64,000 nucleotides of DNA from Crotalaria pallida. Lineage: Eukaryota > Streptophyta > Magnoliopsida > Fabales > Fabaceae. The DNA is taken from assembly GCA_037953625.1 (NCBI GenBank), contig CM075656.1, positions 68,901,001 through 68,965,000 on the forward strand. The letters are read 5' to 3'. The notes beneath the pieces were generated by a model that saw only the letters and a list, made by a program, of their open reading frames with translations, was not told the origin of the DNA and made no database searches. The first letter of the stretch is position 1. The number at the start of each line of letters is the position of its first letter. Below, one piece after another: positions 30,506 to 42,710 of the stretch. The position numbers and the translations under genes were made by a program.

Positions 30506-33049
30506 TTGAATTGTTTCACTAAGACCCTATCTTTTGGAAACCCTGACGAATCCTTACCCAAGCACGTATCTGCCAATCAAGTCATGGCTTCTCTGAGAGA
30601 GGGAGCCCATGTATACATGATCTCAACTTCTTTCGACGTCGATGTGGACAATCACATTCAAGAACTGCCTGTAGTTCGAGACTTCCCAGAGGTATTTCTG
30701 GACGACATTCCTGGATTACCACCTGTTCGAGAGGTCGAGTTTTCAATCGATGTGATACCGATAACTGGACCAATCTCTAGAGCGCCCTACCGAATGGCAC
30801 CAGTGGAGCTAGCTGAGCTGAAAAAGCAAATCGAGGAGTTGGCGGAAAGGCAACTCATCAGACCCAGTGTGTCGCCGTGGGGAGCTCCAGTTTTGCTAGT
30901 GAAGAAGAAGGACGGTAGTATGAGGTTGTGTGTCGACTATCGTCAGTTGAATAAGGTAACGATCAAGAACAAGTATCCCCTGCCGCGGATAGATGATTTG
31001 ATGGATCAGTTGAGAGGAGCTGCAGTGTTTTCGAAAATCGATCTTCGATCGGGCTATCACCAGATTCGAGTGAAGGAAGACGACATTCCGAAGACTGCTT
31101 TTAGGACCCGATATGGACATTTTGAGTATTTAGTCATGCCCTTCGGAGTGACTAACGCTCCTGCAGTGTTTATGGACTACATGAACAGAATCTTTCAACC
31201 CTTTTTAGATTCGTTCGTGGTAGTATTCATAGACGATATCCTCATTTATTCCAAGGACAAGGGGGAACATGAGGAACATTTGAGGATAGTTCTGCAAATT
31301 TTGAAGGAGAAGCAGTTGTATGCGAAGCTCTCGAAGTGTGAATTTTTGTTGGAGGAAGTGAATTTCTTGGGTCACGTGATCTCGAAGGAAGGAATAGCGG
31401 TAGACCCAGTTAAAGTAAAGGCGGTTTTGGACTGGAAAGTGCCAACGACAGTGACGGAAATTCGAAGTTTTCTCGGTTTGGCAGGATATTATAGGCGTTT
31501 CATCGAAGGATTTTCAAGATTATCCTTGCCAATGACGAAGTTAACCAGGAAGGGACAGCCATTTGTGTGGACAACGAAGTGCGAAGAGAGTTTTCAGGAG
31601 TTAAAGAGGAGGTTAACTACAGCCCCAGTGCTTGTTTTGCCTGACCCGGAGAAGAGTTTCAGTGTTTATTGTGACGCGTCGAAGCAAGGTTTAGGTTGCA
31701 TCCTGATGCAAGAGCGAAAGGTCGTAGCTTACGCCTCTAGACAACTGAAGGTTCACGAGCAAAATTACCCAACTCACGATTTGGAGTTAGCTGCGGTAGT
31801 TTTTGCTCTGAAGATATGGAGACATTACCTCTATGGAGCGAGGATCGAGGTATTTAGTGATCATAAGAGTCTTAAGTACCTCTTTGATCAAAAGGAGTTG
31901 AACATGAGGCAAAGGCGATGGATGGAGTTTTTGAAAGATTACGACTTCGAGCTACAGTACCACCCGGGAAAAGCGAACGTAGTAGCAGATGCTTTAAGTA
32001 GGAAATCTCTTCATGTGTCCGCAATGATGGTGAAAGAGATGGAGTTAATCGAGCGATTCAGAGATATGAACTTGGAAGTCAGGATGAATCAGAGAAGTAT
32101 GACCTTGGGATTGTTGGTCGTATCGAATGAGTTTATGGAACAAGTCAAGGAAGGCCAATCGAACGATCCAGAATTGCAAGCAAAGAAGCAATTGGTTTCG
32201 GAAGGGAAGGAGGCTGAGTTTCAAGTTGGAGCTGATGGAGTGTTAAGATACAAGAATCGGATTTGTGTGCCACAAGACAAAGGAACAAGGGAAATGATTT
32301 TGGAAGAAGCTCATAAGAGTAAGCTAAGTATCCATCCCGGAGCAACTAAGATGTACCAAGATTTGAAGAAGGTGTTTTGGTGGTCTGGTATGAAAAGAGA
32401 AGTAGCGGAATATGTGTCGAGATGTCTGGTATGTCAGAAGGCTAAGATCGAACACAAGAAACCCGGTGGAGTGTTACAACCATTGGAAATTCCAAGTTGG
32501 AAGTGGGATAGTATTTCCATGGACTTTGTAACTGCTTTGCCTAAGACCCGGAGAGGATTTGACACTATTTGGGTAATTGTCGATCGATTAACCAAAAGCG
32601 CTCATTTTCTACCTGTCAATGTGAAGTATCCATTGGAGAAGCTAGCAACCATATATGTCAATGAGGTAGTGAGACTTCATGGAGTGCCAACGAGCATCAT
32701 ATCAGACAGAGATCCAAGATTTGTTTCGAAGTTCTGGAATAGTCTACATGTTGCACTTGGAACAAGACTTCAGTTGAGTTCAGCTTATCATCCTCAGACG
32801 GACGGACAGTCAGAAAGAACCATTCAATCGCTAGAGGATCTTCTTAGAGCTTGTGTTTTGGAACAAGCGGGAGAATGGGATGCCCTATTGCCACTAATCG
32901 AGTTCACGTACAACAACAGTTATCACTCAAGCATAGGGATGGCTCCTTATGAAGCTTTGTATGGAAGGAAGTGCAGAACGCCGTTATGCTGGTTTGAGAC
33001 CGGAGAAAATCTTATATTGGGACCGGAGATGGTTCGACAAACGACATAA
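30506..33049 (+). pseudogene. Tekay-like pol: RT, RNase H, integrase
   Basis: It continues the gag-protease frame. The reverse transcriptase shows MRLCVDYRQLNKVTIKNKYP (near 139), KIDLRSGYHQIRV and the catalytic FIDDILIYS (near 240). RNase H shows VYCDASKQGLGCIL (near 388), DLELAAVVFALKIWRHYLYG and VADALSRK. The integrase has its zinc finger (HPGATKMYQDLKKVFWW to CLVCQKAK, about 610-650) and the DDE residues in SMDFVTALPK, ISDRDPRFVSKFW and DGQSERTIQSLED. All catalytic residues I can identify are present. A TAA at 33047-33049 interrupts the integrase tail; the frame resumes at 33059. Confidence 0.92.
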
Positions 33050-33058
33050 AAGATTAAG

Positions 33059-33568
33059 ATGATTCAGGAAAAGGTGAGGAGTGCTCAAAGCCGACAGAAA
33101 AGTTACTACGATCAGAGAAGAACTCCTATCAAGTTTAATGAAGGCGATCATGTGTTCATGCGAGTAGTGCCAACTACTGGGATCGGCAGAGTGCTTAAAA
33201 CCCGAAAACTTACCCCAAAATTCATAGGACCTTACCAAATCCTGAAACGTGTAGGACCAGTAGCTTATGAAATTGCCTTACCCCTAATGTTTTCTAACCT
33301 ACACAATGTCTTTCATGTGTCACAACTTAGAAAATACATTGGTGATTCTTCTCACATCATCGAACCCGATTCTATTCAACTCAAGGAAAATCTAACATAC
33401 GAGACTATGCCCTTAAGGATAGACGGTCAGAGTGTAAAGACTCTTCGAGGAAAGGATATTCCTTTAGTTAAGATTATTTGGAATTTGGTGAATGGTGAGA
33501 ATGCTACTTGGGAGCGTGAAAGTAGCATGAGGGATTCGTACCCTCATTTGTTTGGTACAGGTACGTGA
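33059..33568 (+). pseudogene. Tekay-like pol: integrase tail and chromodomain-like end
   Basis: It is in frame with the preceding piece after one stop. It contains the GPY-type block (KFIGPYQILKRVGPVAYEIA, residues about 61-80), the LHNVFHVSQLRKYI block, and a terminal region IPLVKIIWNLVNGENATWER followed by SSMRDSYPHLF that matches the chromodomain-like tails of Tekay/Del elements. Such tails are thought to direct integration to heterochromatin. It stops at 33566-33568, 36 bp before the 3' LTR. Confidence 0.88.
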
Positions 33569-33604
33569 TTTCTCGAGGACGAGAAATTTCTAAGTTGGGG
33601 AGGA
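33569..33604 (+). promoter_or_regulatory. Pre-PPT hairpin and polypurine tract
   Basis: TTTCTCG-AGGA-CGAGAAA (33569-33586) is a 7-bp stem with a 4-base loop. The polypurine tract TTGGGGAGGA (33595-33604) abuts the 3' LTR. Two other elements in the window have comparable hairpins at the same place. Confidence 0.85.
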
Positions 33605-36600
33605 TGTAACATCTGCCATTTGACTCACTTCAACAAGTCCCTAATCAAGAAAATTGTTTTGACCTAATTAATTAAAGGATTGATCTGAAAAGAGTTTTGA
33701 TTTCATGATGAATTCTTATGTTTTGAAATTTGATTTGCTTGTGTGTGTGACTTCGTGTGCTTGATTGTTTAAGGTTCAATTACGATTTTGTTTTATTGAT
33801 TTCATGGAAAATTATTTTCTCTAGGCTTCAAAGAATCAAAGTCCAATTGCCTCTAGAAACCCTAATTGGTGCCCTAATCGTGGATTAAACCCTAATCGAG
33901 CTCTTAAGCTTTGATTAAGTGCTTAATCACCCTCTTAAACCCTAAACTATTTTGGTTAGTGAGCTAATCCAAAATTAGTTTTCCTTAAACCCAAGATTAA
34001 GTTTTTGATTAGTGCCTTAATCCTGGATTAAGCCTTAATTACTAAGGATTAGCGGACTAAACCTAGATTAATTATCCTAATCCTACCCTAATCACGATTA
34101 GAACCTTAATTAGTGCCTTAAACCTAATTAGCTAATCTAATCTACCCTAAGCACCTTATGGCCGAATGCTCACAAGCATAGCCTAGCCACTAAGCTTATT
34201 TGCATGGCTACCAAGTGGCATGCATTTTAGTCAACACAATGACATCATCAAGATGACTTAAGCATGACCTAGAAAAGAAGAAAAAGTGAAGAGAGTAGGA
34301 AGGAGGAAGGAAGGTGCCGTGAGGGACTCAAGGGCAAAACTTGGTCTCCAAGTTTTGTGACTTAGTCCCCAAGTGTTGCAATATAACCCTCCATGCAAGC
34401 CCTTGATGGCAAATAAGGAAAGTAGAGAAAGACTAAAGAAAAGGGGGCCAAAACCGTACGAAGAGAGAGTGAGTTGCTCTTCATTCTCATTCCTTCACCA
34501 TTTCTTCTCTCGACACCAACACAAACCACAACAACACAACACAACACACCAAACCGTGAGTGAGTGAGTGAGTTCTTCATTCATTCATCAAACACATACT
34601 TTCTTCCACATCTTTTCCTAAACCAAACACTTAACACCAAGAGAATCATCAAACTCTTGGTGAGAAAGTAAAAGAGAGAGAGAGACCGAATTGAGGGAGG
34701 AGGAGAACCAAACTTCAACACCTTGAAATCTTCATGATCTAAGCTAGATCAAGCTAAGAAAGTGAAAAGAGAAGGAGAAAGACCATGGACTAGGAAAAGG
34801 AGGGAGAAACCGTGGGGAGAGAGAGAGGAGAAACCAAGGAAATTGGACTTGAATTCTTAAAATTTTTAATTAAGAACTTGTATCATGAACTTAAAAGCTT
34901 CAAACCTTTTTCTTTGATTCTTGTTCTCTTTCATTATTTCCTTCTAAACTTTGATTTTTTTTGAAAAAGTGTGATGCATGTTATTTTTCTAAGCTTGATC
35001 CTAAAAGTTTTAATAAGAAAATGTTTTTCTTCAAGATCTTGAGTTTTCTCTTTGATTTCTTGAAAATGTTTTGGAGGAGGACTTGATTTTAAGTCTCATG
35101 CAAGATTTTTCAAAGATCTAACATTCTGGTTTACACGCATGTTTAGATCTATGCCTAAGCCAAGATATGTGCGATTGCTTGGATCTTAATGTGAAAGATC
35201 TTTCAAATTGGTTGAACTTTTTCCTTATGTTGGCCACGGTTTTGTTGTTATTGTGAGTATGAGCTTGTTTTCTTTTGATTGATCCTTTACATGATGTGAT
35301 CTTTAGAAGTAATGATGCTTTGAGTGAATAACATTTATGTGATGGTTGTGATCTTGATGTGTTGATCACGGTTTGTACTTGATTTTTAGGTTAGAGACTT
35401 TGATGTTGTATTTTGGTTATGTGTATGTGATTTCCATGAATTTTGAGATGATTTTAGGTGTTAAAAATGAAATGAAAATTGTCTAGGAGCCTAAGAGTGC
35501 TCACGGTTTTGCTAAGAAAATATGCTAGAATTATGTTTTTGCTTCCTCGATGAATTATATGAGATTATTGATTGAACTTGGAGTTGTTTTTGAGTCTTGA
35601 ATTCTTGAAAATGTTTTTGAGGAAAACCTAGTCTAGGTCACGGTTTAGACCTTAGACCTTGAGTTAAAATTTCTTGAGTGTATAAGTGTTCATGACATGA
35701 AATTATGTGTTGATTTGTAAAGTTATCTTTTTGAGGAAAATAGTTTTTGGAAAGCTAATGATGCATACGGTTTTGACATAGTCATGCATGATAAGATGAG
35801 GTTTTGCTAAGATGAAATTAACTAAGTGAAAGATCAATGAAAATGTGACTAAGTGTATGTGTGATACATGATTCGGTTTGTGTATGCTTAAGTGATAGAT
35901 TTCCCCATTTGATTGGGCTATATGTATGAATAAGTTTGTGAACATGTTTATGTGTAATTGATGGCTTGTGGTTGTGAAATGTTTGGAATGAATGAATGTT
36001 CGTTTGATTTGTTTTACTTGAATACCTTGCTGCCCTCATGAAGATCTAAGTGTTTGAACTTGATAAATTATTGATTTAAGTGTTTATTTGGTTGTTTTCA
36101 AGATGCTTGATTTATCTATGTGTTTGAATTGGTTTTAAACAATGGAAAAATGAATTTAAGACTTAGGACATAATGCTGTCCAGAATTTTCTAAGATGTAT
36201 TTCTTGTTTTAAAGTGTTTTAAAGTTTAGTTTTCATGGGTAATTGATCCAAGATAAAGTTAGCTTGAAAAGTGCAATTTTTCGGTGTTTTTGGAATTGAA
36301 CTCAATGCTGTCCAAGAGGGACCAGCAAAGAAACTCTTGTTCTAAATTAATTTAATTAATTGTTTTCTCATGATTTTAAAGCATGAAAGTTAGTGTTTGA
36401 TTTTGGACAAGTTTGAGTGAAAGGAATTGATGTTTCAGTTTCTCAATGAAATCAATGTTGGATTTTCTTAAGTTGTCTTGAGAATAATTTTAAGAATAAT
36501 AATTAAATAAAGCTTAATACTCATATATCTACTTTCTGGGACTTGAAAGAAGTTGGAGTCGGGCAGACTAGGAAGGGAGCAGATCGTTCGGAACCCATTG

Positions 36601-38917
36601 AATTGGTAACTGCGAATCCAGGTGAGAGAGAAGTTATCCTAAGACGCTTTGGTGTCTAGTGAGTATACTAGGACACTCCGTACTCTCTCAAAGTCGGAGT
36701 AAAGGTCTATCGTAGTTAGTAGTATACCCGATAAATTGTGTGATTGTTTGTATCGAGGTATACGAAGACTCAGACCTATACCATTACATGGTATTGATTG
36801 ATTGATATATTTGTTATGCTGAGAGGTATTGTTGTGATATTGTCATTGCATGAGCATATTGCATCATCCCGCGATATAAGATAAGAATAGAAAAGACATA
36901 GAAAACTATAAGAGATTCCCCAACGACTAGAGCGAAACTCTAAGGGACGGAACGCGTGATGAACCGGATGATGCTGATGCGCTGAGTACGTGGATCGAGC
37001 TGACGCTATGATGATGACGACGACGCTTTGAACGTGGACGCAAAGACTGTGGATTTCTACAAAGATTGTTTTCATATGGTCGTAGCCATATGCTGAGATA
37101 GTTCCACGTGGTTGTAGCCATGTGTTGAGATGATTTCCATATGGTCGTAGCCATATGTTGAGATAGCCTCCATATGGTCGTAGCCATATGTTGAGAGCTA
37201 GTTGGGATAGGTCGGAGCCTATCTATCGATGATTGATGGATATCCCGCATATGGTCGGAGCCATATGCCGATGTGATTCTGAGTGGGTCGTAGCCCTTCA
37301 GAAGGATGATTAATGTTCCGCATATAGTCGTAGCTATATGGCGAGGTTGATTCTGATTGGGTTGTAGCCCGTCAGACAAGTTGTGGATATCCTGCATATT
37401 GGTCGGAGCCGTATGCCGAGAATGATTTAGGATGGGTCGGAGCCCGTCAGACACAGTGGTCGAGTCCCACAGAAGCATTCCGCATATAGTCGGAGCTGTA
37501 TGGCGGAGATGACTTAGGATGGGTCGACGTTAGAACGAGCGAGTGTAATCTTACGAACTTAAACCCTAACCCGAAGTAGTGGAGAGGAAGATACATCTGG
37601 ATTACCCTTGTGGTGTTCAGCTGGATGATTAGGATAGGGGACGGCAATGACGGTGATTCGTCAAGAAGCCTTGAGAAGTCTGTCTAGGTGGAAAAAACTA
37701 TAGGGGCCCTGGCTGAACCAGTCGGAGCTGGTCACTCAGTGGTGTGGACGAAGTACCACATGATCACTAGACAAGACGACTGACACCCCCTTGACTAAAT
37801 CTTGATCAGTGAGAGGGATGCTCAAACACGGCCGGATGAGGTTATTCTATTTATTTCCCGGGCCATTATTTTATGAATGCATTCACTTTGCCATCCAGTA
37901 AAAGCCGGTGTGGTTAGAGATCCTGTACTCATGATTGCTTCCGACTAGGTGGATGGATTCCGAGGAGATGTAGACCCGAGACCTAAAACTATAAAGCCTG
38001 AATCCCCGATGTTATGGACTCGAGAAACGTGAACAAGAGACTTCGACTTTGCGAGACGAGTGGTTAAAGAGATTCAGCTTTGCGAGATAATTGATTTAGG
38101 GATTCCCTTAAGCGAGAGATAAAAGGTTAGACAATGCGATGATTGCATTGCACCCTCATGCATTTTGCATAGTTATCTGCTGTATTGTCTGTGTGCTGTT
38201 TGTATGTTCTGGTATGCGTCGCTAGTGTAATTCCAAGAAGTCGATGGGAGTAATTCCATTCGGATAACTTACTCTCTCAACTTCTTGGGCACATGTGACT
38301 ATGAATCTTCGATTCTAAAAGACGGTGGAGCTAGGGATACTACTCCTGAAGGAAGGACTTACTGATCGTGATGTGCTGACGAGTGGGCTACTATTGGACG
38401 ACGGAGATCGCTTTGAAGACTTGCGTTGCGGATCGAGAAGGGGATGCTGCTTAGTAGATTATAAATAGGTTCCCGATGGACCCTTGCTGATATATATCAA
38501 GTGTACCCCTCTGCTTTTGAAATATTTTAATAAGACACATGTTTATGTAAGAATGGCACCGATGTTCTGTGGTGGCCACTTTTGAAAGAACCTTTATGAT
38601 CTGTTTTCTAAACTGTTTTCGAAAGGCTGTCGTGGTCCGACAGACGAACTGTTTTAAGAAAATCAAACGTGTTTTTCCAAGTAACCAAATGTTTTACTCT
38701 TTTATTCAAAGTGAGTTTTTAATATCAAACCGTTTTCAGAAACTTCCGCAAACGTTTTTGAGAAAAGGATTTTTAAAAGTAATACCTTATTTTGGGAAAC
38801 TCGATAGTCGAGTGTTGTTCCCGTTTCAAAAAAAAAAAATTCACCCTATTTTTCCAAAAGAGATTAATTAGTATTTGATGAGTGTTTGTTTCGAGTTTTC
38901 CAAATCGGGGTGTTACA
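33605..38917 (+). repeat. 3' LTR of the Tekay-like element
   Basis: It is nearly identical to 23554-28872 with scattered substitutions and short indels. It carries the same TAATC cluster (about 33882-34160), stem-loop array (37073-37502, plus CCAGTCGGAGCTGG at 37718-37731) and TATA box (38460-38468). Confidence 0.92.
37073..37502 (+). repeat. Stem-loop array with conserved TCGKAG loop (3' LTR)
   Basis: This is the copy of the array at 27029-27458. The substitutions I noted between the copies within paired stems keep a pair or improve it: the unit at 37251 has GG where the other has GA, restoring a pair, and the unit at 37395 has a change that turns C-G into a U-G wobble at RNA level. Confidence 0.85.
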
Positions 38918-38922
38918 TATAG

Positions 38923-39045
38923 GAACCCGACCCCGTGCAGGATTAGTCTCAAGAGTTCCTTAGTATTAAAGATGTTCTTGAGAACACATGTGGTTCTGGC
39001 CAAAAAGTACAGGAAAAAAAAAAGACAAGTACAGCCTGTCAATCA
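38923..39045 (+). mobile_element. SINE-like repeat, right part
   Basis: It continues from 23553 once the large insertion is ignored and matches the fragment at 21925-22020 on the other strand, including an A-rich end (AAAAAAAAAAGACAAG near 39015). Confidence 0.4.
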
Positions 39046-39113
39046 GCACTTAAATTTAGTATTATATACTCCATTCGATACAATATCTAACACTCTTTTG
39101 AGAAAATTTGCAT

Positions 39114-39671
39114 GACTAAATTGTCACTTTAGTCCCTCACTTTGTAAGGAGCTTTCACTTTAGCCCCTGATTTTTCAATAATTCCTCTTTAGTCCCTCAC
39201 TTTGAAAAAAACTACTCACGTTAGTCCCTGGCAACTTTCTCCGTTCATAGATCTTGACATCTAACACATGTGGCTGTTAAATGACCTATACGACGTCAAG
39301 TTGTTGTGTTGCTACCACTGATTCATCATCTGTTGTATTTTTTGCAGTTGTCACAGTTTCAGCAGCTGTCTTATTTGCAGCTGCCTTAGTTTCTGTATCT
39401 GCCTCTTCAGCGGCCTTACTGCTTTAGCCTCTTTTTTCTCCAATTTTTATCTTTTGAATTCAGTATCATGTGTGAGATGTTAACGGCCACGTGTGTATAT
39501 GTTATTTAACGGCTACGTGCGTAAGACGTTAACGTCTACGAACAGAGAAAGTTGTCAAGGACTAATGTGAGTAGCTTTTTTCAAAGTAAAGGACTAAAGA
39601 GGAATTATTGAAAAGTGAGGGACTAAAGTGAAAAATCTTACAAAGTGGGGGACTAAAGTGGCAGTTTAGTC
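39114..39671. mobile_element. Mutator-like non-autonomous element, long TIRs
   Basis: Inverted repeats of about 140 bp start GACTAAATTGTCACTTTAG on the left and, inverted, GACTAAACTGCCACTTTAG on the right. A perfect 10-bp duplication AAATTTGCAT flanks the element (39104-39113, 39672-39681), which fits the 9-11 bp of Mutator-like elements. The unique centre (about 39255-39535) carries a short open frame on the minus strand (39423-39286) rich in Ala and Thr. No transposase was found. Confidence 0.88.
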
Positions 39672-39996
39672 AAATTTGCATCTATAAAAAAAGGTGGATT
39701 AAAATTGTTAATGATATTGAAAATGTGAATATTTAATATACTTTTTCAAAATTACATCTAGAATTGTTATTAATATTTTAAAAAGTGTTGACTTCATAAA
39801 AATGTTTTTGGAAATAAGTAATTAAACGCTATTGGAAATTAGAAGAACATCTTATAAATAGGAACAAATTTTTCCCCTAAAAAATCTTGCAAATAGGACC
39901 GAAGTGGGTATAAATTAGTTTTAAGGTTGTGCAGTGCACGGGACAGTTGTTTGTTTGTTTGTTTATTAGTATTAGTTAATTGCCATTGTATAATTT

Positions 39997-40499
39997 TTTT
40001 TAAGGGAAAAGGTGTATTTTATTCATAGATCAGGAACACTAAAAGAAATTTCACACCAATAATAATTAAAGGGAAAGCAAAATACACTGCAAAAACAGAC
40101 TCTTCCATGTGGACATGGATCATCAGAAAATGCCAAAACCCGACTCTAACAGGAGATTCAATAACCTTTAATACCAAGATAACAATCTCATTTATGTTGG
40201 GACTAAGCTCAGTTCGGCGACAAGGAATCTCAGATCTAAAACGAGAGAGTCGTTGGACGGTAGCCAAATCTGGAAAGTTGAAACTATCCAGAGACATCTC
40301 TCCACTGGAAACACACAAAACAAAAACAATTTGCACAAAGGCAAGACCCAGAAAAACTGGGGGAAAATAAACTCACACTCATTCCCAAAGGAAGGGGAGG
40401 GACAGATCTCCCTCCCCCTACCGAGAAACAACAGATGAAAACAAGTAGGAATAGAGGAAGAAGGAGGGGAGAGAAAAAAATTAGGATTTCACGAAAGTC
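39997..40499 (-). mobile_element. Short retroposon with 17-bp target duplication
   Basis: TTGCCATTGTATAATTT occurs at 39980-39996 and 40500-40516. Just inside the left copy is a T-run, so the inserted minus strand ends in poly(A), preceded by AATAAA about 20 bases earlier. It could be a LINE end or a retroposed transcript. The minus-strand frame at 40336-40019 (105 codons) has no recognised domain. Confidence 0.75.
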
Positions 40500-40640
40500 T
40501 TGCCATTGTATAATTTAAGAAGATTTTTTTTTTATTTATTCTTGATATAGTTTCTTATGCTTTCTCATTTTTTTTAATTTTCATGATGATTTTTTAATTA
40601 CCATCATGATTAAATAATTATTGAAAGAGATTAATGGTTA

Positions 40641-40784
40641 TGCACTGACGGTGTAAAGTTTTTTACACCATCAGTCAATCATCCACCATTCATTTGCATT
40701 ACTTTAATTTAAAAGTCAACGACCATAAACGGATGATGGTGGATGATGCACTGATAGTGTAAAAAACTTTACACTGACGGTGCA
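40641..40784. mobile_element. MITE with TTA duplication
   Basis: The 144-bp element starts TGCACTGACGGTGTAAAG and ends with the inverted form (CACTGACGGTGCA). TTA flanks it (40638-40640, 40785-40787). A second, decayed copy lies at 22984-23130. Confidence 0.8.
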
Positions 40785-40787
40785 TTA

Positions 40788-41861
40788 CCCATTTTCTCTT
40801 ATTGAAAATCATTTTGTGTTTTCGAATTGAATTAATACCAAGTTATTTGTAAACGTAAAATTACTTATTACTATAATTCAAATGATCAAGTTCGTGAAAA
40901 CTTATTAAGGATATAATGTATTGTTCTTTTATTATTTTAAAGTTGTTTAAAATCATTTTTTTCTTTATAAACGATTTTGTTTGTTAATGCTAATTTTGTA
41001 ATCATCATTTCTTAATTGACGTTTGTGTCAATACAAAAAATAAATAATCATATGATATCCAATGTATTTGGGACAATCGTAATAACTCCTCTTCTCTTTT
41101 GTTTTATTTTTGAAGAAAATTTGTAATTGGAGTAAGTATTCATCAGGTTTTTATTTTTTTTAAACAAACTATTTATATTTTATATTATACAAAATAAGGA
41201 ACTATTATTATTTGCAATATTGTTTTCATATTATCACTCGTGAAATATTCTTGTTTGGTTATTCATCCCTCCTTAATTTATTTTTTTTTACTTTCTTACA
41301 CTTCTTGAAATATAATATAAGTAAGTAATACATTTTAATTTTGATTCAACAACAAAAATCAATAGTGAATATAGTTTTATAAGAAGCTTGTATAATCTAA
41401 GCAAATAGAATAGTTTATTGATTTTTTTTTAATTTTATTTTTCTTTAATCTAACGTTTAGAATTATATCATGCGTTAATCTTACGAGCAATTTATTTTAA
41501 TGGTTAGAATTATATTGTGTTGCAGTATTTATATGTGTGTATATATATATATATATATAAATTATCTTATTTTTTTATTATCTATAGTAAATATAAATTG
41601 CATAATGCTATATATAATATCTGAAACCAAAAGATATAGTAAAATAAGTCCAACTTTAAAGTTTCGTCCAATTTAAAAATTATGTAACATAAGCAATTGT
41701 AATAGGGACTTTAAAAAAAAAAACCTTGTGATAAGGAAATATTTTTAAAATTTTGAAAATTAAATTTGAAAAGTTAGCCACATCAATGTGGATGCTTCTA
41801 ATGAGCAGAATTAACCTTTGCCATGTGGATGGTTTCAATGAGAAGAAAACTTCAACTTTTA
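40788..41861. other. AT-rich spacer with TA microsatellite
   Basis: There is no gene. A TA/TG microsatellite lies at about 41531-41559. The rest is AT-rich without visible repeats. Confidence 0.6.
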
Positions 41862-42707
41862 CACTTTGTTTGGTTAAGGAAGAGAAAATGAGAATAGAGA
41901 AATATGAAGAAGAGATTATGGTGAGAAAATGAGTAGATTTTATAATTGTTTGGTATGAGAGAAAATGAGAAGAAATGCGAGAGAGAGAGAGAGAGAGAGA
42001 AAAGTTGAGTTTTCTGTCCTTTTGTTTGGTTGAAGAGAAAAGTGGGAAGAGAGAAAATAATAAATTTGTTAAAAGACAAATATATCCTTTTTTACATAGC
42101 ACAAATAAATATTATTTCTCTCTTTTTTTTCTCTTTCTCTATTAAACATAACCAAATATTTTTTCTTACTTCAATTATTTTTTAAATAATAAAAATTCTA
42201 GATTCAAAAAATATATAAAAAAAAATTTGCATTTATTTTTTTTTTAAATTAAAAAACACATACACAGTCAATAGCCAATAGACCCAATAAACCTGATAGC
42301 ATCACTCTAACAGAAAAATAGTTAAGACACATAACAGAAAAACTAAGGTTAAAGTTAAAAAATAATTAAAAAAAACAAAGTTAAGAATATTTTTTTATAA
42401 GCAAAATACTTGGCAAAAAACAAAATGACTAACACGTAGAAATGTGTTGGGAGCAATGGTGAACTGTTCTTGGGCAGTGGCAATTAAGAGCATCACGTAG
42501 AAAGAAAAAAAAAGAGTACAAGGGTAATTTGGGTTTTCACACAAAGTAGTGTTTCTTCCTTGCAAAATCTCGTCTGTTGAGGGGAGAAAAGAATTTTGGA
42601 TGGGTTCCACCTCCGTCCCCTCATTTTCTTTGCTGTACCAAATGGAGGAAAACATAGTTTTCTTCCCATTTTCTCTTCCCCCAAATTCACCCATACCAAA
42701 CAAAGAG
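41862..42707. mobile_element. Candidate PIF/Harbinger-like TIR element
   Basis: The ends are CACTTTGTTTGG and, inverted, CTCTTTGTTTGG, with TTA on both sides (41859-41861, 42708-42710). The similarity extends inward as GA-rich sequence on the left (GAAGAGAAAATGAG) and its complement on the right. A GA microsatellite lies at about 41978-42001. No transposase is visible. The low complexity of the ends weakens the call. Confidence 0.45.
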
Positions 42708-42710
42708 TTA

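Larger units (their letters stand above)
23554..38917 (+). mobile_element. Ty3/gypsy chromovirus, Tekay/Del-like, complete
   Basis: The element is 15,364 bp, with LTRs of 5319 and 5313 bp around an internal region of only 4732 bp. The LTRs begin TGTAACA and end TGTTACA, a perfect inverted repeat. TATAG flanks both ends. An initiator-Met primer site, gag, protease, reverse transcriptase, RNase H, integrase, a chromodomain-like tail and a polypurine tract follow in order. The LTRs look about 99% identical by eye, so the insertion is recent. Two in-frame stops interrupt gag-pol. The Tekay/Del placement rests on the C-terminal tail and the 3' end sequence and should be checked by RT phylogeny. 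Confidence 0.92.
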
